NCBI GenBank assembly: GCA_944472155.2
Contig: OX235275.1
Location: forward strand, 56,747,228 to 56,811,227
DNA length: 64,000 nt
Direction: 5' to 3'
Source: Trichobilharzia szidati
Lineage: Eukaryota; Platyhelminthes; Trematoda; Strigeidida; Schistosomatidae
Made by a program: the position numbers and the translations under genes. The notes under the pieces are model-generated. The model searched no databases. It saw only the letters and a list, made by a program, of their open reading frames with translations, and had not been told where the DNA came from. Shown here in pieces: positions 1-12,119 of this stretch (position 1 is its first letter; the number at the start of each line of letters is the position of its first letter).

Positions 1-2050
1 TTAAAATCTTTCAGAGAAACAGGAGCTTCAGATAGACCCCAAGCCAAGTTTAATACTCAACAACTGAAGGATCAGGATACAAACGACATCTTCACTGCAA
101 TCATAAGGAAAAAGGCGGAGACACAAATCAACACTAGCTAAGAGACCAGAGTTGAAAAGCACTGGAACAGCCTGAAAGCGGTGTGGAGTCAAACATGCAA
201 AGAAGAAGAGACAGGAAAAACAGTGGCTCACTACGGACTCATGGAGACTAATAAAAGAGAGAAGGATGTTGAAACAAAAGATTATCCAGTGCATCGGTGA
301 GCAACAAAAACAGGAGTTGAATGTAAGCTATAGTACATTGAACAAAACAGTAAAGAAGAGTGCCATGGAAGACAAAAGACGATATTATGGCAAGTGAAGC
401 AAACACAGCTACAGGCAAAGGAGACCTCATAACACTCTACCAAACAACTAGGTTCCTATCGGGAAAAATTCAACTCAAATAAGGCCAGTGAAGGGGGACA
501 ATGGGAAAGCAGTCACCAAGGAGGTGGAGCAAAGGAAACACAGGGCTGAACACTTCAAAAGACTTCTAAATCGACCGCCACCTACAACGCGCCGAATAAT
601 ACCAACAGCGGAGGCAGGACTACCAGTGAACATCAATTCTCCGATGAGAACAGAAATCCTGAAGGCAATCAAGATGATTAAAACTGGAAAAGCAGCAGGA
701 CCAGACGTAGTATTCGCAGAAGTATTGAAAATGGACCAAGAGACATCAGCGGACTTGATGGAAAGAGGACAAGGTACGTGCGGACTGGAAGAAAGACTAC
801 TTATTCAAACTGCCGAAGAAAGGAGACTTAAGTCAATGCAAGAACTGGTGTGGTATTATGCTCCTGTCCACCCCAAGCAAAATACAAAACCGCATCATCC
901 TGGAGCGAATCAAACACGCCCTGGATAAAAATCTCCAACTGGAACAGGCTGGATTCAGGCGAACAATTCATGCATTGATCACATCACAGCACTACAGATC
1001 ATCATTGAACGCAGCTTGGAATGGGAGTTAACTCTCTATCTCAACTTCACCGACTTTGAACAAGTAATTGACAGCGTCGATTGAGAGGTGATTTGGCAGC
1101 TATTTCGCTGACAATCATACACCTCATCCAGAAGTTGTACGACAATGATGAATGTCAATTAATCGACAATGGGAAACTTACGGAATCCTTCGAAGTGAAG
1201 ACGAGAGTGAGACAAGCTGGCTGCCTACTATCACCAATGATTTTCCTGATTGCAGTAGATTGGATAATGCGACAGACAGCGAGCAATGAGGAAACAGGCA
1301 TAAAATCAAATCACACAAAAAACTTGGAGGATCTGGACTTCACCGATGATATATGTCTGATTTACGACAAACTGGAAGATATGCAAATGAAAAGCAACAA
1401 GTTGGTGACAGAAGAAGCATCAAAGATAGTAGGGACTTCAGGTGAACATATAGAAAGCAGAAGTAGGTGAAGATTCCTGGCCAACAGCAACAGCAACAAC
1501 AGCAGAAAACAATGAGCATAAATGGGAGGAGACTGAAAGAAGCAACCTTCTACACCTACCTACCTACCTACCTACCTACCTACCTACCTGGGAAGCATCG
1601 TTTCAACTATAGGCGGACGGAACTGACGAGTATATCAAAGCAAGGATCGGGAAAGTAATGGAAGCCTTCATTACTCTCAAGTCTGTGTAGAGATAAACAC
1701 TCACCACTGAGCGTGAAAAATGAGATCTGGATTTTCAACTCCAATGTGAAGGCAGGGCCCCACGAACAAACTACAGACCGTCATCAACAGCCAGCTGTCT
1801 TCGCTCAATACTCCTCAGGATCAGATGGCCGGCCAGAAAACATCAGCAACAGGGATCTCTGACAATGAACGAACCAACCCAGCAGGAACCAAATGTGCAA
1901 CAAATATTCAGGAAGAAATGGAGTTAGGTGGATTGGCCATGCTCTGAGAGAACAAACCATCAAATGAGTGACGTCACATGGCAGGCCATTGATCGAGTAG
2001 AACCCGATCGACTGGGAAGTGGCGAGTATTAGTAGTTTAAGGATGTCTGG
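1..2050 (+). mobile_element. RTE/SR2-like non-LTR retrotransposon, degenerate, cut by the left window edge
   Basis: Conceptual frames across this stretch give the linker and reverse transcriptase of an RTE-clade LINE. At 488-928 is the palm-entry motif IKMIKTGKAAGPD. At 1081-1470 are VRQAGCLLSPMIF and a catalytic-type LDFTDDICLI box, where FADD has become FTDD. After 1600 comes the C-terminal WRW(I/V)GHAL-type region. The reading frame is broken repeatedly by stops and shifts, so the copy is dead. Inside the FTYLGSI-like segment, CTAC has expanded into a microsatellite. The true 5' end (endonuclease) lies outside the window. The family assignment is from recognised motifs; the exact family name is not established. 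Confidence 0.8.
1553..1590. repeat. (CTAC)n microsatellite inside the LINE
   Basis: About eight to nine CTAC/ACCT units stand where sister LINE copies have a single TACCTGGGAAGC (compare 56970). The tetramer has therefore expanded after insertion and disrupts the element's frame. Confidence 0.85.
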
Positions 2051-2689
2051 ACACATTTTCAGTGATCTTGTGGAATCACTATTATTTTATCCACTCTCAA
2101 ACCAGTGGTCCTTCTTATTTCGAAATATCTAATCATTTGGAATTTTAACTGTATTCCTAGCCTCCCATACAACATTTAGATTTCAAAACTAAATAAAATT
2201 CAAAAGAGGAACAAAATTATTCTCTCATGTCTTTGCTTGGGGTAAGGGGTATTCTTTCTTTGCATCCAACGTGTAGTCTTGCTCTGCAATCAAAACTATG
2301 AACTAAAAGTAATGTCAGATAAGATAAAGTTAGCTGAAAGTTGCAGTGGAAGGGTCCATACTAGGCGCAGAAAACGTCATGTTTATTGACCAAAACCTGA
2401 CAATCACCCTTGAATGGTGAAGCTCTTTGTTTGGCGAACTGTCTAAATTAGTGGAGCTGTTTGTCTGAGATACCTTTAGCCTCAGATGAATTTCAGAAGA
2501 TAGTTCCTATATCATAATATTTCATGGGGTTTTGCGTTTATTCATTCGCTTTTCAGGAGGCTTATTTCCTTTAGCCACATAATTGCGTTTACATACAGTT
2601 TTTCATGAAAGAAAGCATTGATGATAGTGACGAGTTGTCATATTCATAGTTGTTAATGTTGGTGAATGAATAAAATAAATTGAACAGGT

Positions 2690-3570
2690 GTAATAATAAT
2701 CATAATTTGCTTTATTCCAAAACAGTACTTGTGATACAGAATGGAATTCTCAGCATTTTTACTACAGTATTGCATCCAGTTAGTACATTCTCAATAAATA
2801 AAAATTCTACATAGATTAAGGAAATCTCAGTTCATTATGACAACAACATATTGGCATGCCGGTAGCAAAGCCAAAGTTGAACAGTGTTTGAAGGTGTTAG
2901 AAAAGTAGGAGCTGTCATATTTACTGGCATAAGCGGGAGAAAGAAACAAAGCAGCACATAACAGAAAAAAGAGAGGGAGAGAGAAAAGGAAAAGAAAGAA
3001 AGAGAATGTTGTACCTTGAAATGATATGAGTTGGAAAGTTGAGGTCCAGTTTTACTACTGACTATTTAACAAACTATAGGTGTCACGCCCAATACTTTCT
3101 TTATCACACAGAACACGAGCTAAGTAGGGCATGGTTGAGTTTTTGTACTTGTTAGTGCGAGCATATAGTTTTCTATATAGGCTTCTGGTTTTACCTGATG
3201 AGATGCAAGGGGAGAGTCATGAGTGAAGAGGGTGGTGTGAGTTAGATGAAATGGATTTAGTCCATTTTTCACATGAGTCCATGTGCCTGTCGTCCGGAAT
3301 ATTAACAAGCTGGTTAAGTGGCACGTTGCTTACCCTGCTGACAACCTTTAACATCCTGCTTAATAAGGTATAGTCTTTCTCCAGTAGCCCGGAAAGAACT
3401 AAGGGGGAACAATAGAGAATAATGGGCAGAATGCGAGAGTTGACGAATTGTAGGAGTAAGGGTTGGGTTATACGAGAATGTCTTAACTTCTTGATGTAGA
3501 AGGTAAGACGGAATATTTTCTTAGAAATCGTCAAGATATGAGACGACCAGGAAAGGTCAGCAGATAGAAT
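2690..3570 (-). mobile_element. CR1-like LINE, 3' fragment
   Basis: On the minus strand the frame around 3217-3534 reads FYIKKLRHSRITQPLLLQF then ILPIILYCSPLVLSGLL. This is the thumb/C-terminal region typical of CR1/Jockey-superfamily LINEs. A second frame (about 3120-3308) continues to the protein end. The 3' UTR runs to a TTATTATTA-type tail at 2690 and includes a segment shared with 10500-10560 and 56890-56930, with minus-strand consensus CTGTTTTTGGAATAAAG. The copy is 5'-truncated and frameshifted. Confidence 0.7.
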
Positions 3571-3639
3571 GATATTTTCTCAATAAGATGAATACATTAA
3601 TGAGTGAATTGTAATCAGGATGCACATGGAAACGAGGGA

Positions 3640-5060
3640 AAATATGGAAACATGTAAGAGTTCCAAAGACATACAAGAGATAGATAAACAAGCAGCCAAA
3701 ATCAGGTCAGCAGAAATTGACAAAGCTGTTGCCATGATAGAAGTGATTGAATAATTCTCTTTTCGCTGAACAGCCCTGGCTAGAGCTTTGGCAAATGATA
3801 AGGGAAAGAAGGCAATTTGTCAGTTAGCAGGCTTCCCTTCACTTTGTAGATTGCTTTTAGAGAGGTCTTTGTTGAGATAGAATGACCAGTGTTGACAAGG
3901 TGTTCGTTTACAGCACTCCTTTCCTTCAGTAATGCAGAATGTTGTTCTCGGGGCTCTTTAGGCATGATAGGCCTCAAACGAACAATGTACCTAGCTCCAC
4001 AGCAATAGTTGAACTGGTATATACACAAAGACAAGGTCAGATGCCAGACCTAATACTTCAGAATTCTGCAGACCAGTCGACAAATTGAAGAACACTGCCA
4101 TGTGAACAGTGTTATTCTCAAAGATGCTGCACTTGTTCTCTTAAGGATACCGCAGGTTAAGTCTCCCTTGAAATCCATTATTGGACTAGTAATTTTTTGA
4201 CACTCTTGTCAATGAATCTCAATAGGTATCCATTTTGGATGAAGATTTATTTCAGAAGATGTAGTTCTGCTTCTAGGGTGTCAGTGGTACGTATGTCATT
4301 GTTTTGTCCAATTGCCTAAAATGGAACTATTCGCTCGTAATTACTCAAAATTCTTACAGAATCTAGGGAGTCAAGTTACACAGGGTTAGGAAAAAGTGGT
4401 CATTTCAACAAACGCTTTCTCCAGTCGTACAATCCTATCCTATCTTCGTGGATTAATTCCAACTAGCATTCAAGACAAGCAAAAAAAGGTTTTAGGGAAG
4501 AAAAATTTAATGAATTCATCAAGTTTCCGTAGAACTCGTCAGCTGAATACTCTACATACACGGATATATATACGCTATTGAAATTACATTGGAAGATATA
4601 AGACTGATAAGCAAATAAATTACATTGGATTAACTATGCAGAAAGATAGGTGCGAATGTTTTCCAAGTCATATTCAAACAGATAAGGCGAAGGGGAGTGT
4701 GAGAGATTAAAATTTAGATAAAAAGCATTACACTTCAATTACATCACTTAGATAAACAATTGGTCATTAGAGAATATATCAAGAATTGCAAACAGAGTAA
4801 TATCAATAGTAATAGTTATAATAATAATAATAAAAACAATGATAATAATGCTGAGGTGAGTTAAGATAATGCTACTGATAAAAGATAGTTGTAAATGAAT
4901 CAAGAATAATAATAATAAGAGGTAGAATAATAATAAAACGTATTACCATGCTAGATTCCGAGTGACGACCATCTCCTTTTGTACAAAAAGACCTGGTTCA
5001 TAAACTCGAATTGCTCAAGCCTTCTCGGCACTTGAAAGCATCTTCCTGTTTCTTTGTCTG
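3640..5060 (-). mobile_element. Penelope-like element remnant with GIY-YIG endonuclease
   Basis: Minus-strand translation near 3780-4034 gives CIYQFNYCCGARYIVRL, a decayed version of the C.C.A.YIG signature of PLE GIY-YIG domains. It is followed by an EHLVNTGHS-type histidine region and KAIYKVK. A second block at 4940-5060 matches the element's extreme C-terminus (compare 34810-34930). Between them, 4790-4930, is AT-rich AATAAT filler. Conserved Gly and Arg residues are lost and stops occur, so this is a pseudogene copy. Confidence 0.65.
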
Positions 5061-5786
5061 CTTGCTGACAATAGTGAATGACTTGACAGCGCGCCAACAT
5101 CACGTCCATAGTCCACAAGATATTTTGTTATTGAGGTTTTTGGCACTTTGCATTCAGGAATAGGCAAATGTTTATCATATATTTGACTGATTTCCTATAA
5201 AAGATTTGATGCAGAATTGTAAACTATCTACTCGTTTGGAAAGAATGTAACGTTGCTACTGAAATTTTGAAGGTGCTTGATTCCGTTTAAGTATAGAAGA
5301 ATTTTATGACACCAACGCAAAAAGAGTAAAATTTGCAGCATAAAATATTTGCACATTTCATTTAATTGCTATCTGCACTTCAACTACAGACAGCCTAAAC
5401 TATGCATAGTATCAGACTAAAATCCTGACGTCAAATGTCTACTAAATGAATAGAAAAATGTGTAGACTAATTTTTTTTTATCTTGTGTATATTTTAGGCT
5501 ATCTGAAGTTGAAGTGAAGCCTGAAGATATAAAATAACTTCAGACTTTTACTCTCTATCAAGTTTAATATGATGACTTTGGATACTAACGAACAAATGTG
5601 CACCAGTGTGTGTCTCGTGGTCAGTGACCTGCATTTTGATTAGGTGTTGTCGTTGTGAATTAATGATGTGTACCACTGTTCAGAAATGAGTGAAAAAGAA
5701 ATACAATTGCCGATATGCTGTGATAAGGAGTGCAGGCAAGCAGGGATGAGACAAAAACGGCAGTGCTTTCTCTAAACTGTTAGTTT
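5060..5786. other. No gene seen; short inverted repeat
   Basis: Nothing codes here. Positions 5379-5401 (CTTCAACTACAGACAGCCTA) and 5490-5512 (TTAGGCTATCTGAAGTTGAA) are imperfect inverted repeats about 90 nt apart. Together with the following GCCTGAAGATATAAAAT they resemble the end segments of PLEs elsewhere in the window. Confidence 0.4.
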
Positions 5787-6226
5787 CTATAGTTTGGTTT
5801 GTAAGGGTTTGTTATGTTTTTACGAGTTGATCACGGACCGATATTAGTTAGAGAACCATTGAAAACCAGGGAGTACTGGACAGCTGCTGTTTCGTCTTAG
5901 TTTGGGAATCATCGACAGTACGCACCCACTGGGATTCGAACCCAGGACCTTCCGGTTACAAGGCAAGCTCGTATACCATTCAGCCACTGGGACCCGATTC
6001 AGTGACCAGTCCATGAATTCTAACTTCTACCAATTCGTGACTTAGCGTGACCCCAACCATTGTCGTTGGTGGGACATCCATCCACACGCGTGACATCTAA
6101 TTGGACCTCACTGGTAACGACTTCTCACTAGAACTCCAGGAAACTCCATCCTGTAGCAAGTCACTGGCGAGCATCAGATTAATTTTCTATAGTTTGGTTT
6201 GTAAGGGTTTGTTATGTTTTTACAAG
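5787..6226 (-). repeat. T-type tRNA-derived hammerhead repeat, about one unit with repeated ends
   Basis: On the minus strand the unit holds a tRNA-like head (B-box GGGTTCGAATCCC-like near 5938) and then a hammerhead-like core at about 5890-5930. The first about 40 bases (TCTATAGTTTGGTTTGTAAG) recur at 6187, so the copy spans slightly more than one tandem unit of about 400 bp. Other copies are at 18330, 22560, 37145, 41030, 42470, 52140 and 62930. Confidence 0.7.
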
Positions 6227-6559
6227 TTAGTTTCTAGCCTGTGATTAGATAATATAAATCGGTCAGGATAATGACCGGCTGTGAAATTCACGTGGAGTGT
6301 TTTGTCTTATTGAAGATTCAACATCTGGGTGTGTCTAGTACTCAGTAATATAATGTTGTTCGATTTGAGACTGCATGTCAACGCTCTATTCATTATTCTA
6401 CTGGACCACGTTGACAGTCTTTTGTGCAAAATTTGTCAGTTCTTATAACTGTCGCGGTGTAGTCGAAATAGGCCCGTTTTAACAAATATGTCTATCTGAC
6501 AAGAGTCAAATTCTACTTCAGTGTGCTGGAGGCCTTTGTTTAACTTTTAACGACAGAAA

Positions 6560-7380
6560 TCGATGCCAGGCGACGAAGCCTGGAGTCTTCCTCTTAATAG
6601 CATTTGTTTTGAGAAGTTGGAAAGAAAGTCTTCTGAATTCTGCGAGAATTCTGCAGGGACGTCGATTGCTTGGAAGCGAAATAAGTTTCTAATTCATTTC
6701 GCTCAGCAATAAATAAATCGTCGAGTGCGCAACAGTTTGGGTTCACTTTATTCTCTATATTGTATAGACGAGAGTATTCGTTTTCAATGGGTGCAGTTCT
6801 TGACATTTTCAAGGTCTTTGTTGGTCGATAAGTATCAATTCTACGATAAGCTTTCCAGAAACATTTCAGATACATTTGAATTATAATACAGTTTTTGGGA
6901 CTGGAAGTTTTAGACTACTAATATATGTGTAAAACTTGGGCACTGTGGTAGTAAATAATTCCATATTAGTTTGTTTATTTGATATATCACACAGTGAAAC
7001 AGTATTATTTACTGGATGACGTTTCGAACAAAATTTATTGTTCATAATCATATCAATAATAATAATAATACTGTTTCACTGTGTGATATATCAAATAAAC
7101 AAACTAATATGGAAGTTTTAGACTACGTTTGAACAAGCTGGATAATTCAGCTCCTTCATTTTTGACAGACACTTGAATTTTCCTGTGATATTAACTGAGA
7201 AGAAATAGGTCTTTTGAATAAAAGCAGGGGCCAACTGATCTTAGGTTTAAAGCGGAGTCAGAAGGAGAACGTCCCTAATTAGGTGTCTAGTTTTCAAGAA
7301 GAACTGATGTATCAGTCATAAGATCATTGCACTGATAACCGAAATGAAACAAGCAACTGAGAGATATCTTTGGGTTTGTA
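6560..7380. repeat. Unclassified dispersed repeat F, left part
   Basis: Blocks 6590-6900 and 7115-7370 align by eye with 57600-57940, in the same order. Shared phrases include TCTTTTGAATAAAA and AAATGAAACA. At 57.6-58.7 kb the repeat is continuous. Here it is split by an insertion at 6919-7110 and again by the LINE at 7.4-8.5 kb. The minus-strand frame at 6594-6875 (93 codons) matches no family I recognise. Confidence 0.55.
6919..7126. mobile_element. PLE terminal fragment (family H), folded insertion with 16-bp target duplication
   Basis: Perfect 49-bp inverted arms lie at 6961-7009 and 7064-7112, around GTTTCGAACAAAATTTATTG. The same segment flanks PLE bodies at 13.2/14.6 kb and 37.8/39.1 kb. 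The 16 bases GGAAGTTTTAGACTAC occur at 6903-6918 and again at 7111-7126, which is what a target-site duplication looks like. Confidence 0.75.
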
Positions 7381-7399
7381 TCAATAAATACTTGGTGGT

Positions 7400-8490
7400 A
7401 ACCTCATCAAGTAATCCACAACGGGAAACTCACAGAATCCTTCGAAGTGAAGATGAGAGTAAGACAAGCTGGCTGCCCAATATCCCCAATGATTTTCCTG
7501 ATTGTAGGTGGTAGACTGGATAATGAGACAGACGACGGGCAGCGAGGAAACAGGCATAAAATGGACCCACACAAAATCTTGGAGGATCTGCACTTCGCCG
7601 ATGATATTTGTCTGACTTTCCACAAACTGGAAGATATGCAAGTGATGAAAAGCAACAAGTTGGTGACAGAAGAATCATCAAAGATAGCAAGGACTTCAGG
7701 TGAACAGACAGAGAACAGAGGTGATGAAGATTCCTGGCCAATAGCAAAAATAAAAACAACAGAAAACAGACAACAATCAGCATAAATGGGAGGAATTTAA
7801 AAGAAGCATCCTCCTTTGCATACCGAGCTGGGAAGCGTCGTTTCAACTACAAGCGGATGGAACTGACGAGAATATGCAAAGGAGGATCGGGAAAGCAAGG
7901 TGGGCCTTCATTACTCTGAAGTCTGTGTGGAGATCAGCACACATCACTCAGCATGAAAAATAAGACTCGGACTTTCAACTTCAATGTGAAGTCAGTCAGT
8001 GCTACTATACGGATCAGAGACTTGGCACCACGCCGCGTCATGATGGCCACTTCGAACAAACTACACACATTCATCAACACCTAGCTGTCTTCGCTCAATA
8101 CTACTCAATATCAGATGGCCTATCAGAAAAGTTCAGCAACAGGGAGGGATCTCTGGCAATGAACGAACCGACCCAACACAGCACGACCCAACTGTGCAGC
8201 AAATATGCAGGAAGAAATGGAGGCGGATTGTGTCCATACTCTGAGAAAACAGACCACCAAGTGAGTGACATCACACGGCAGGCGATTGTTTGAGTGGAAC
8301 CCAAACGGGAAGCAAAGAGTTGATCGTCAGTGCGAGGGCGACAAGGAGGAGGAAATAATGCGAAGAGGAGACGAAAGCATGTGGATAGACGTGGGGCCAG
8401 GTGAAAACGTTGGCAGAGAACCGAATGCAATGGAGACGTTCGGCTGAAGCCCTATGTTCCTCTAGGAACTAAAGGAAATAATAATAATAA
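7400..8490 (+). mobile_element. RTE-like LINE, 5'-truncated copy
   Basis: The frame 7447-7785 reads MRVRQAGCPISPMIFLIV then LHFADDICLTFHKLEDMQ, the RTE reverse transcriptase B/C boxes with an intact FADD. Later frames carry the C-terminal zinc-knuckle-like region. The 3' end is TTCCTCTAGGAACTAAAGGA followed by (AATAAT)n at 8478-8490, the shared tail of this family. Stops and shifts make it inactive. Confidence 0.8.
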
Positions 8491-9240
8491 CCTCACTAAA
8501 TCTCTTCTCGTGAGAACCTGTTGCATTTACACTGAAGAAACAATAGAACCGGGGTTCTGTTGTAAAACTGAAATTCAAAGGTGAGAAAACAGCTGAAATG
8601 TCTTAAAGCAGACTATCGAGAGCAGTTCACAGAAAATTCCTTGTTGTATGTCTACATTTCACCTCCTTGACGCAGCTATGAAACCTAGTGCACAGGTCGT
8701 AATAATAGGATACTGTCTAGATGTGCAAAAATAACATCTTCCAATAAGGTTATCAAAAAGAGAAATCAGACTAAGAAATAGCAGAATTCTTGAACGTCTT
8801 GCCCTGAAACATCATTGTAGATGAATAGAGGAATCTTCAGAATGATATATGAAGTGTGGCGAAGTCGTTCCTAGGGATACTGAGTTACATCTTCTGCCTT
8901 ACAATGAAAGCTCTTTCTATACACAAGACGAACTCTGACCTGTGTAAACAGAAGCGGCTTATCCAGTCTCTTTGAATACGTTGACATTCATAAATCTATC
9001 ATTAACGAGTTAAAACTAATGGAGACTAGTAGTTAAAGAACCCATTTCTCACGAAAATACGCAATGGATTGACAGTAGCAAATATTGAAAACTTGTTAGC
9101 CGGAATTTATTCAGCTTCCCTTCGGCGATCGACCAGTGAATCGGTAAAAGCCGAGAAGCAGGTGAATCAGCAGCTTGAGTGCTAATTCAGTGCTACGATG
9201 TCTTTAAATTCCCGACTGTGTGACACAGGACTGAATCACA
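8490..9240. repeat. Unclassified dispersed repeat F, right part
   Basis: It matches 57990-58660 in order: AAATCTCTTCTC, GAAATTCAAAGGTGA, then TATCCAGTCTC or TATCCAATCTC. Its first about 95 bases recur inverted at 9455-9545. Confidence 0.55.
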
Positions 9241-9264
9241 AAAATGGATATCAGTATACCTTCA

Positions 9265-9450
9265 CAGATATAAGTATAAAACTTGGGCACTGTGGTAGAG
9301 CACAACTCCATTATGCATAAGATTTTATTTTGATTAATCACACAGTGTTACACAGTAATATTTACTGATGGCCACATTTCGAGCACAAACTATTGCTCAA
9401 AATCATATGAGAATATGATATGATATCATATCTTATGATATTTTTTCCCA
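9265..9450. mobile_element. PLE terminal fragment, second family (H2)
   Basis: ACTTGGGCACTGTGGTAGAG, CACACAGTGTTACACAGTAA and TTTCGAGCACAAACTATTG resemble the family H ends but with distinct bases. Related pieces lie at 48830-48900 and 50700-50830. No coding part is attached. Confidence 0.55.
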
Positions 9451-9544
9451 CCTTTGGATTTAAGTTTCACAACAAAACTCCGGTTCTATTGTTTCTTCAG
9501 TGTAAATGCAACAGATTCTCACGAGAAGAGATTTAATGAGGTCA

Positions 9545-10480
9545 TTATTATTATTGTTTCCTTTAGCTCCCAGAGGATTATAGGGCTTCAGCCGAACGTC
9601 TCCACTGCGTTCGGTTCTCTGTCAACTTTTCACCTGACTCCACTTCTGCCCACATGCATTCATCTCTTCTTCACACCACTTCCTCCATGTTGTCACCCTC
9701 GCACTGACGACCAACTCGCCGCTTCTCATTTGAGTTCCACTCGAGCAATGGTCTGGCGTGTGGTTTGTTTTCTCAGAGTATAGTCAGTCAATCCACCTCC
9801 ATTTTTTCCTGCACATTTGTTGCACATTCGGTTCCTGGTTGGTTCGCTTCCAGAGATCCCTGTTGTTGACCTTTTCTGGCCGGCCATCTGATCCTGAGGA
9901 GTATTGAGCGAAGACAGCTGGCTGTTGATGACGGTCTGTATTTTGTTCGAGATGACCTGACTTCACATTCGAGTTGAAAATCTGGATCTCATTTTTCATG
10001 CTGAGTGTTGTTGATCTCCACACAGACATGAGAGAAATGCAAGCTTGCATTACTTTCCCGATCCTCGCTTTAATATCCTCATCAATTCCCTCCGCCTGAA
10101 GTTGAAATTATGCTTCTCAGGTCGGTACGTGAAGGAGGTTGATTCTTTCAGATTCCTCCCATTTATGCTGATTGTTGTCTGTTGTTGTTGTTGCTGCTGT
10201 CGCTGTTGGCCAGAAATCTTCATCACCTACCTCTGTTTTCTTGATGTTCACCTTAAGTGAAGTCCTATCTTTCATGCCTCTCCTATCACCAACTTGTTGC
10301 TTTCATCACTTGCATATCTTCCAGTTTGTGGGAAATCAGACAAATATCATCGTCGAAGTCGAGATCTTCCAAGTTTTTATGGTATGTGTCCATTTTGTGC
10401 CTGTTTCCTCATTGCTCACTGTCTGTCACATTATCCAGTCTACCACAATCAGGAAATTAATCATTAAAGATAGTGATAAT
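9545..10480 (-). mobile_element. RTE-like LINE, 5'-truncated copy
   Basis: On the minus strand it carries the same C-terminal region as the copy at 7.4-8.5 kb. Minus-strand frame 9784-10050 ends in MQACISLMSVWRSTTLSMKN and SGSDGRPEKV-type residues. The FADD-region remnants lie near 10350. The 3' end faces left and abuts the inverted copy of repeat F at 9545. Confidence 0.75.
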
Positions 10481-11290
10481 AATAATAATGATTTACTTTA
10501 TTCCAAAAACAGTACTTGTGATATAGTATGGAATTTTCAGCATTAATCATAATATTGCATCTAATTTCCTCAAATTATAAATAAAATTAATCACGCAGAA
10601 AAATTTTCTACATTTACAATAGGGTTAATATAAAGAAAAATAGAAAACATGGAGCATTTAAATGGAAATAGTAGTAAGGATAGCAGCTAAGGTAATGATA
10701 ATAAAACAAGTGGAAATTGCCGTGGGCTTGTTTCACACAGTATTGTTGTCGATGCAGTATACAAATCCTTGCATGATTAAAAAAATATTGAATATGATGT
10801 TCTGTTTACATAATATGGTGAGGGAAAAAACAAAGATTACAGCAGTCATAGAGATAAGTTGGTGTTTGCAGTTATGAAAAAGAAAACAAAGAATCAACAG
10901 GACCATAAATATAATAGAAATAATAAAAGTAAAACTTGAAGGTATATAAAGATGGATGGAGGAGATTGTTTATTTACTAGATGAAAAAAGGTTAGTCAAT
11001 TCTTGCCTGACGCTATTTTCATCACATAAAATACGTGTCAAGTATGGTATCATAGAATTTTTATACTTAGACGTGCAAGCATACAGTTTTCTGAAGTTAC
11101 TTCTTGTTCTACCTGAGGAGATGCAAGGTGAAAGCTGAGGGTAAAGTGGATGCTCCAAGTCAGACAAAATCGCTTTAGCAAATTTACTGCACGAAGTCAA
11201 GTGCCTATCGACAACAACGTTAACTATGTAGTCCACAGGGACACCACTCATCCTACTGACAGTCTTCAGCAGCCAGCCGTCTTCACTTCG
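10470..11290 (-). mobile_element. CR1-like LINE, 3' fragment
   Basis: Minus-strand frame 10970-11251 reads DRHLTSCSKFAKAILSDLEH then LSPCISSGRTRSNFRKLYA. It matches the C-terminus of the copy at 3120-3300 (DRHMDSCEKWTKSISSN). A 3' UTR of about 450 bases follows to the AATAAT tail near 10480. Confidence 0.7.
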
Positions 11291-11760
11291 ACGGATTCTC
11301 TGAGTTTCTCGTAGTGGTCTTCCACACTAAGGCTTTCAGTTATCTACCTTCTTAAGATGAAATTTGTGTTGATATGCCTTAATTAATGCAAAAACACTCT
11401 GGTCCGAAATTCTCGTAGTATTCATTAGTCTATAACTACAGGTGAAATAAAGCACATGCTGCATTTTTTTTGATAAATTTGATTTGATTTGAATGAATTT
11501 ACGTAATTGCATAATTTAGATATATTATATTTTTATATAACTGGATCTTATTTTAGACTTTTGCATCTGTCTGTACACTTTCTTAGGTACTTTGGATAAC
11601 TATCAAAAGTTTTGACGTGGTCACCTGTTTGAGTAATACTTTCACTTCAAGTGTAACGTGGATTAGATTGACAGAATAACAAACTGCACTTATCGAATTG
11701 CTATCAAAGAATGTTTAAACGTAGACACATGCAAACTTACACTGAATCGGTACACACAAA
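11290..11760. other. No gene seen; presumed upstream region of the micro-exon gene
   Basis: AT-rich sequence without a recognisable repeat beyond a short LINE-like stub at 11270-11330. It precedes the TA tract and 5' leader of the micro-exon gene and could hold its promoter. No defined element can be pointed out. Confidence 0.3.
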
Positions 11761-11778
11761 TTTGTGAATTCCTTATAT

Positions 11779-11859
11779 GTATATATATATATATGCATGC
11801 ATACTTACATTAATATATCTGTACTTACAGTTCAGTTATTGAGAAAATACGTGAAAGAG
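11779..11859 (+). promoter_or_regulatory. TA tract and conserved 5' leader of the micro-exon gene
   Basis: A (TA)n run sits at about 11779-11794. GTTATTGAGA lies at 11835-11844, 25 bases before the ATG. The paralogue at 62591 has a (TA)n run at about 62532-62542 and GTTATTGAGA at 62569-62578, 22 bases before its ATG. The conservation marks this as transcribed leader and supports the chosen start codon. A promoter role for the TA run is inference. Confidence 0.45.
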
Positions 11860-11935
11860 ATGAAGGCGAACTGTATAATTTTGTTAACCATTATTAGCTT
11901 AATTGTTTTACTGAAGGAAATTAATGCTGGCCCAA
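11860..11935 (+). CDS. Micro-exon gene, exon 1: signal peptide
   Basis: The ATG opens a short Lys/Asn n-region and the hydrophobic core IILLTIISLIVLLKEINAG, with a plausible signal-peptidase site after INA. The coding part is 76 nt (25 codons plus one base) and ends CCA A before the donor GTGAGT, in phase 1. Upstream in-frame Met codons exist. This ATG is preferred because the paralogue's exon 1 starts at the matching place with the same 76-nt length and the 5' leader is conserved. The product should enter the secretory pathway. Past the donor the frame soon meets a stop in the intron, so splicing is needed. Confidence 0.7.
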
Positions 11936-12119
11936 GTGAGTCGATAATAATAATATTCTATGCTAATTGACGGTAACACTTTTTTTAATTTAAATCTGTT
12001 GACAATATATATTAGATTGTTGTATGATTAGTTGAAAAATCAATACTGTTTTGTATTCCCTGGAATTGGTGATTATCATTCCTATCATTTTAATTCGTTA
12101 CTCGGATCTAGCAAAGAGT

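Noticed and set aside
7430..7846. 138-codon minus-strand frame
   Set aside because: It lies antisense to the RTE reverse transcriptase frame; a shadow.
10045..10546. Plus-strand frames with VVVVAAVAVG and cysteine runs
   Set aside because: Antisense to an RTE copy; the runs come from CAG/CAA repeats of the element's coding strand.
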